Below, in pieces: positions 59,262-64,000 of a stretch of DNA of 64,000 nt. The stretch comes from JAJRVM01 sp963700515 (lineage in GTDB: Bacteria; Planctomycetota; Planctomycetia; Pirellulales; Pirellulaceae). A program made the position numbers and the translations under genes. Below the pieces are notes generated by a model that saw nothing but the letters and a program-made list of their open reading frames with translations, ran no database searches and was not told the DNA's origin. The stretch lies in contig CAVOXY010000002.1 of assembly GCA_963700515.1 (NCBI GenBank), forward strand, positions 248,001-312,000, in the 5' to 3' direction. Position 1 is the stretch's first letter; every line of letters starts with the position of its first letter.

Positions 59262-60850
59262 AGCGTGTCTCCTTTGGCATCGCCGGCGGCGGACGTCGCG
59301 ACTGGGGGTGAGAAGAGTGGTTTGAGCAAAGAGCCGATCATCATCGCCATGCCGGTAGCGAGGAAAGTGCTGATGACGACCAGGTGGTCACCCACATGGT
59401 GTTTAACCCAACCCTCCATCACCGGAGTTCCATCTTTGAGAATCTGCAAGCCGGCCTCATCAAGTGCCGGCACCTTGATGAACAGGTTCAACGACAGGGC
59501 GAGCACGGGTAATGCAGCCCCCACAATGATCGCGGCGATGGCACCCCAATTGTTGGCTCGTTTCCAATAGCAGCAGGCGATCAGTAACGTCGACATACTG
59601 GCCAGGTAAATCGCTCCGGTAGTCTGCAGATATTCCCACAGATTTCCCTCCAGCTTGTACCACAGACCCCAGAAAAGCAGGAACATGCCGATGATGGCTA
59701 CGATGCAGCGATTCCAGAGAATCCCTTTCTTTTCAGACCAGCGAGTCTTGCGGAACGGCGCCAGGATATCGTTATAGATCACGCTTCCCCACGTCAGCAT
59801 GTAGGATGAATCAGTCGACATGTCGGCTGCCAGCATGGCCGCCACCAACACTCCCATCATTCCGGCAGGTACGATCGTGGCGAGGTAATAGGGCATTGCA
59901 AACAGCGTGCCGTCTTGTTCGCCAAACTGCAGTCCGATTTTCTCCACCACGCCCGGTTCGATCATCGCCAGTGCCGCGATCCCCCACAGACCCGGGATGA
60001 TCCAGCGACAGACAAAGAAGAAGGCGGTACCGGTGTAGACTCTGCGTCCCGTCTTGCTATCCTTGGCCGACAATAGGCGAGCGATGCAGGTCTGCCATGT
60101 CAGTACGGCTGCGGTATTGATAAAAACGTTCGACAGTACGAACGCCCAACCGAGATCCTTGGCCACGAACGGATTGAAGCCGCCCTCTTGGTAATTTGCA
60201 TCCACCGTGTCGACGATGCGATCCCAACCGACCTGGCTCAAAACGAGGAACGTCACCACGAGCAGGCCGATACTCATCACGATAAACTGGACGAAGTCGG
60301 TCACCAACACCGAGAGCATGCCGCCCATAATCGTGTAGATTGCCACCCCCACCAACAATACGGTCATGGCGATTTCCAGGTAATTCACGTTCAGTCCGCA
60401 GCAGACCACCAGGAACTGGCCGCCTACCCGCAGGAATACTCCCATGTTGAGCAAACCGCCCAGCACAATGACGACGCCCGCGAGCCAGCGAACGAACTTG
60501 CCGTAGCGCTGCTCGAATAACTCCGGAATGGTAATGGCTCCCGAGTCGCGCAGCGGCTTGACGCAGAACCCCGTCCAGCCGACGACGAACATGGCCACCG
60601 CGTTGCAGATGCCGGGAATCGCGCCGGTGAAACCGCGCGTATAGCCGGCCTGAGCGGCATACATGCACGTCACGATGCCGAATTCCGTGGCAGCCAGCGA
60701 GGCGATGCCGAGGAAGACGTTCATTTCGCGGCCGGCCACCAGGAAGTCGTCCACCCGGGAGACATATTTTCGCACCATGATGCCGGCCACCATTGTCGCC
60801 AACAAATACATCCCGACAATGCTGCCGTCCATCCAAGTGAAGTGCGTCAT
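59258..60850 (-). CDS. Sodium:solute symporter family transporter
   Basis: 530 residues, about thirteen transmembrane segments. The opening SIVGMYLLATMVAGIMVRKY plus RVDDFLVAGREMNVFLGIAS is the SSS-family start (…FLAGR… motif). GYTRGFTGAIPGICNAVAMF, GGMLSVLVTDFVQFIVMSIG (Na+-coupled core), and MMGVLVAAMLAADMSTDSSY are all in place. Sodium-driven uptake of a sugar, organic acid or similar solute; specificity cannot be read. Its stop overlaps the small membrane protein gene. Intact frame. Confidence 0.92.
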   Translation of the reverse strand: MTHFTWMDGSIVGMYLLATMVAGIMVRKYVSRVDDFLVAGREMNVFLGIASLAATEFGIVTCMYAAQAGYTRGFTGAIPGICNAVAMFVVGWTGFCVKPLRDSGAITIPELFEQRYGKFVRWLAGVVIVLGGLLNMGVFLRVGGQFLVVCCGLNVNYLEIAMTVLLVGVAIYTIMGGMLSVLVTDFVQFIVMSIGLLVVTFLVLSQVGWDRIVDTVDANYQEGGFNPFVAKDLGWAFVLSNVFINTAAVLTWQTCIARLLSAKDSKTGRRVYTGTAFFFVCRWIIPGLWGIAALAMIEPGVVEKIGLQFGEQDGTLFAMPYYLATIVPAGMMGVLVAAMLAADMSTDSSYMLTWGSVIYNDILAPFRKTRWSEKKGILWNRCIVAIIGMFLLFWGLWYKLEGNLWEYLQTTGAIYLASMSTLLIACCYWKRANNWGAIAAIIVGAALPVLALSLNLFIKVPALDEAGLQILKDGTPVMEGWVKHHVGDHLVVISTFLATGMAMMIGSLLKPLFSPPVATSAAGDAKGDTL

Positions 60851-61548
60851 CGGCTCGGCTTCCCGGTCAGAAGAAACGTGGCAAGGAAATCACAGACAAA
60901 CGTATCGGAAAATCAGCGGCGAGGGAATCAGATTGCCCGAAAATATCTTTTATCTGGTTTGTGGCCTGCCGTCGAGCATCTCTCGCGGTCTACTCACCAC
61001 AGAACCCGAAATCGCGTTCGTCTGCTCCAACGCGATCCTCCAATGCCTGGCCATTGTCCATTTCCTTGAACATCTTTTCAATCGGGCCGGCTGCGACTTT
61101 GGGGATTTACTCGATAGGCAATGGATGCACCGGAGTTGCGCAGGGGGACCGGCGACCGCCACTACTTGATCGCACAACAGTCGCCTCTTGACCGCGTTGC
61201 ACGGCACGCGTCCTGGGCGTGGCCATCCACGCGACTCAAGCATTGCTGAACCGTTGTACCGGTGTTCCTTCTTACCGTGCCTGCCAGGGGGTTTACGACG
61301 TCGGCTTTCGCGTCATTTGCGCGGCAGAGTAGACAACCCTGAAGTCATCGCTTTCGCCAATTGGATCGATATTTGACTCACAATTGGTTTGTTTGAGCCC
61401 CACGCACCGATCCATTTGACACCCGGTTCATCCCCACTATAGATAGCGGAATCGCTGACGATGTGTTCCAGCTCCAGTCCAGGCCCCGAGTTGTCGGAGC
61501 AGGGGCGGTGGGGCTGATAGGGTCCGTTGTAAAAAAGAGAGGGATACC
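60851..61548. other. Intergenic, ~700 bp between divergent genes
   Basis: No gene, repeat family or RNA recognised. Promoters for the symporter operon (left) and the protein at 61549 (right) should lie here. Confidence 0.45.
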
Positions 61549-62894
61549 ATGTTCAGAACGGTTCCGATTCTGGCGTTATTTGTCCTTGTGAGTGTGACGA
61601 ATTCACTCGTGGCGGCCCCGGGCGACACGGTCAAAGGCACGCTGTTGATTGGCGAGAAAACCTACAAGTTGAGTCAGGCCGTGGCCTATGAAACGAAGGC
61701 CGATGATGAGCGTCGGGTGTCGGTCGTGCTGAGCGACCGAAAGATCCCGACCGACAAGATCAAAGCCGCCCTCCGGGAAGGCGATGGCAACGACGATCGC
61801 CTGAGATTGACTCAACCCCACGTCCGACTCGTCTTTCAGAAGTCGGGCGAAGTTGAGACGTGCAGTGTCTGGGCCGACAACACGATGTACAGCGGTGGCG
61901 GAGACAGTCTTAGCGGCGAGTTGAAGATGGTCGACGGGCGAGTCCAAGGGGGGGCCAAGCTGCACGACATCAGCCCGCTGAACACCGTTACCAGTTTCGA
62001 CATCCAATTTGTCCTGGGTGTTGGCTTGGAAGCCGCGCAAAAGGCCCCCACGGCGGCGCCCAACACACCTGTAAAGACGTCGCTTAGCGGCACATTCATT
62101 GGCAACGGCAAGCCGGCCAGGTTAGCCTTCGTGTCGGCGCGGCGCGGCGAGCCGTTCAACGACCAACCCTCGATTGTCCTGGTCTTTACGGAAAAAGACC
62201 ATTCAAAGGACAGCAAGCCGGACTTCAAGGCCGGCTTCGGCGATTACGGCAGTGCCCTGATCCTGTCAGTGCATGAGGACGGTAGTATTTTTGGCTGCCA
62301 AGTCGCTCACGCCGCGCACAAGAAGAGCGGCTTCAGCTCCGTCGGCGAGATTCGTGCGGCCGCCTTCGATGTCGGCTCGGGACGTATTGAAGGGCATTTC
62401 ACGACGGATGGCGAGAAGTCGACGTTTGACGAAACGTGGAGTGTCGATCTCAAGTTCGTTGTGCCCTTCAAGACAGACGCTCTGGCACCACGAACGCCGA
62501 CGCCATCCGCCAAGCCTGCTTCGAGCGACGCGCTCAAAAAGAAGCCCGCAACGAAACCGGCCTCCGGCAAACCGGCCGGCCGACACTTCCAAGGCAGTCA
62601 ATGTCTACGAATTGCCTTTCGCGGCCGACGCGACCAACATTGAATACAAGGAACTTGTCCAACAGATCGCCTTCAAGAGCGGAGGTTCCGTCCTGAAGCT
62701 CAGCCGGCAACCTCTCCAAAGCACTCGCTTCACAAGGCTGGAAGTCCAGCGGCGGCGATCTAGTGACTCCGCACTCGGCCATCCTGAACCTGAAACGCGG
62801 AGAAGCCACACTCACGATCATGGTCAAACCGTCTGGCAGCGGCAGCCAGACGGTCGTTTTCGCTCAAGGACTCGACTGGCAAAAGAAACAGTAG
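61549..62894 (+). CDS. Hypothetical exported protein with a duplicated domain, two frameshifts
   Basis: About 445 residues joined over three frames. GAGAGGGA precedes the ATG; signal peptide (VPILALFVLVSVTNSLVAAP). Two related beta domains: GTLLIGEKTYKLSQAVAYET ... SVVLSDRK and GTFIGNGKPARLAFVSARRG ... SIVLVFTEK. A Pro/Ala/Lys linker follows. The frame then changes near 62580 (VNVYELPFAADATNIEYKEL) and near 62700 (NLSKALASQGWKSSGGDLVT, LKRGEATLTIMVKPSGSGSQ), ending at TAG 62894. I reconstructed the last part by hand. The final domain resembles no named family I can place; the WKSSGGDLV style recurs in planctomycete secreted proteins. Confidence 0.6.
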
Positions 62895-63158
62895 CTCGGT
62901 GTCCGGCCGAAAGGTTATCGCTCTTGACCAGCGCCAGCCAAACGCGGAAGAGACGAAAATCTCCTTCATACGGTTGGTCTACCGGAGGCTACCGCCATCC
63001 CCCATCAGCTGCGGCCACCAGTTAATCCTACCGACGCCGTACCGGCAACGCTATCCAGAGAGCAGACCACGTGAACCCTGGCATCAGGTTCAGCGTGCTG
63101 GTAGTGCAGTCCCGCACCGTGAACAAGCGGGTGATGCCACTCGAACTCCTAGCGACGC
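62895..63158. other. Convergent intergenic region
   Basis: About 260 bp, no repeat or gene recognised. Confidence 0.4.
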
Positions 63159-64000
63159 CTACTTCGACAACCGACTCTCCAGTCGCTTCACAGCCAGTCG
63201 ATTGCAGTCGGCGCACGATTTAGGTTCGATGCTCTGGAAATCCGCATGGTGCGAGTTCTGATAGTCGACCAATACCCAATTGCCGGCGCGATCGCAGAGT
63301 ATCAAGTGGACGTGATTGGCAATCTGCTGCCCATCCGTCGTGGGGCTCAGTCCGTAATCGGCCAAGAGTGCATAGTCGGTCTCAGGCGGATTGCTGCGCA
63401 GAAATTCCCGAAACAAGCGAGCGGTGTCCCACAAGATCTTCTGCTCGTTGGGATCTCCCTTCAACTCCAACTGCGGGTCCTTGTCAGATGCTTCGGCCTT
63501 GCAGATGCCATGCTCATTGAGCAGCTTCGCCAGTTCCGAGGCGCCTGCAGCGTCGGATCCGATCCAGAGGTGTACGGGATAGACGGTCACTGTGCTGGAC
63601 GATATCTTGCCCTTCTCGGCCTCGAGTCGCTTGTTCAGGGCAGTCAACTCTTCCTGAGCCGGGAGGCCTGATCGCTTCCTCATCAGTTCTGCCATTCTTC
63701 CTTGTGGTGCATCTTTGCGCATTGGATCCGCCAGTTTCCAGACACTTCCCAGCCGGTCCACCACGAACAGGCTGGCACTCATGGGGTCCTTGGGCTGAAT
63801 CTTGCTGCGCGAAAAATCTGCTCCTTAGCCCCCTCGCTGAAAACTTGTTTGCCTGCCTTGTCCACAACGATCGTCCGGATCTCGCTGATGCCGACACCAG
63901 GCCTGCCGAAGATCTCAGCAAAGACCGCGTATTCCGTCTCGATTTTCTGATCGACGACGAATCGCCCGAATGCCGCCGCCAGTTCCGCCACATCCTGCGT
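63159..64000 (-). CDS. Hypothetical protein, 5' end outside the window, one frameshift
   Basis: At least 280 residues; the start lies beyond 64000. Visible order: VAELAAAFGRFVVDQKIETE, IRTIVVDKAGKQVFSEGAK, a shift in an A/T homopolymer at ~63816, then SKIQPKDPMSASLFVVDRLG, STVTVYPVHLWIGSDAAGAS, LARLF-type helices and NHVHLILCDRAGNWVLVDYQ, ending LAVKRLESRLSK. The repeated 'VVDKAGK / LCDRAGNWV' phrases suggest two related strands. No family recognised. Restoring one T in the five-T run (minus strand) rejoins the frames exactly. Confidence 0.6.

Noticed and set aside
3467..62894. Programmed frameshifting as a general explanation of the broken genes
   Set aside because: The breaks lie in unrelated families, at varied positions, without a common slippery heptamer plus downstream structure; single-base indels explain them better.
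1..64000. Prophage, integron, insertion sequence or restriction-type defence island
   Set aside because: I found no integrase, transposase, phage structural, restriction or cas genes in any frame with recognisable motifs.

Overview
ORGANISM AND CHARACTER. The window looks like a chromosome segment of a planctomycete (Planctomycetota, probably Pirellulales-like). The grounds are family content and not a database match: a LEPR-XLL-like N-terminus on a secreted RTX nuclease, a hydrazine-synthase-alpha-like cytochrome-type protein of the kind also found outside anammox bacteria, several BamB/PQQ-like beta-propellers, twin-arginine Gfo/Idh/MocA oxidoreductases, many secreted carbohydrate-active proteins, loose gene packing and hairpin-rich intergenic DNA. 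I saw no rRNA, tRNA, integrase, transposase or CRISPR array. LAYOUT. 0-5.2 kb: intergenic repeats, a GxGYxYP-like secreted protein, a broken GH29 alpha-L-fucosidase. 5.4-6.0 kb: a 68/69-bp tandem array. 6.4-10.1 kb: alpha/beta hydrolase, a shortened peptidase-C25-like gene, a DUF4139-type protein. 10.5-19 kb: transcription factor Tex, convergent with a clan-A glycosidase; a nine-copy hairpin array; the HZS-alpha-like gene. 19.2-22.4 kb: a ceramidase/alcohol-dehydrogenase chimera, a 222-bp tandem duplication, a flavin reductase, a methyltransferase. 22.4-32.8 kb: a long intact stretch holding a YetA/PcRGLX-like lyase, the RTX nuclease, a HemN-like radical SAM protein, a nitroreductase and the circularly permuted ATP-grasp plus alpha-E pair. 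32.9-37.7 kb: decayed or shortened genes (GH-like, beta-helix remnant, shortened PQQ protein, MocA oxidoreductase) and a lipoprotein. 38-49 kb: three large exported proteins of unknown or tentative function, a PQQ protein, a glutamine-amidotransferase-like protein, a sialate O-acetylesterase-like protein. 49-53 kb: an M48 protease gene between two arrays of another hairpin repeat, and a DmpG-like aldolase. 53-64 kb: alpha-galactosidase-like protein, response regulator, 150-bp repeats, short-chain dehydrogenase, uroporphyrinogen-decarboxylase-like protein, sodium:solute symporter with a small membrane partner, and two proteins of unknown function. HOW IT WORKS TOGETHER. Most genes look like an outward-facing polysaccharide-degrading repertoire (fucosidase, rhamnogalacturonan-lyase-like, esterase and galactosidase-like enzymes) mixed with oxidoreductases, one symporter and scattered housekeeping genes (tex, M48 protease). 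Convincing operons are few: ATP-grasp/alpha-E, symporter/small membrane protein, and perhaps methyltransferase/lyase and GATase/PQQ. MAIN OBSERVATIONS. (1) A dispersed 49-nt element has a constant head and a hairpin whose two arms change together between loci (3.3, 5.4-6.0, 10.1-10.4, 15.2-15.8 kb). (2) A second palindromic family flanks the M48 gene and supplies its stop codon. (3) About half the genes carry frameshifts, unevenly distributed, with intact stretches of roughly 12 kb and 7 kb. (4) Three reading frames look like in-frame internal deletions or chimeras of normal family members. Separating genuine gene decay from assembly error is the main question for any use of this annotation.
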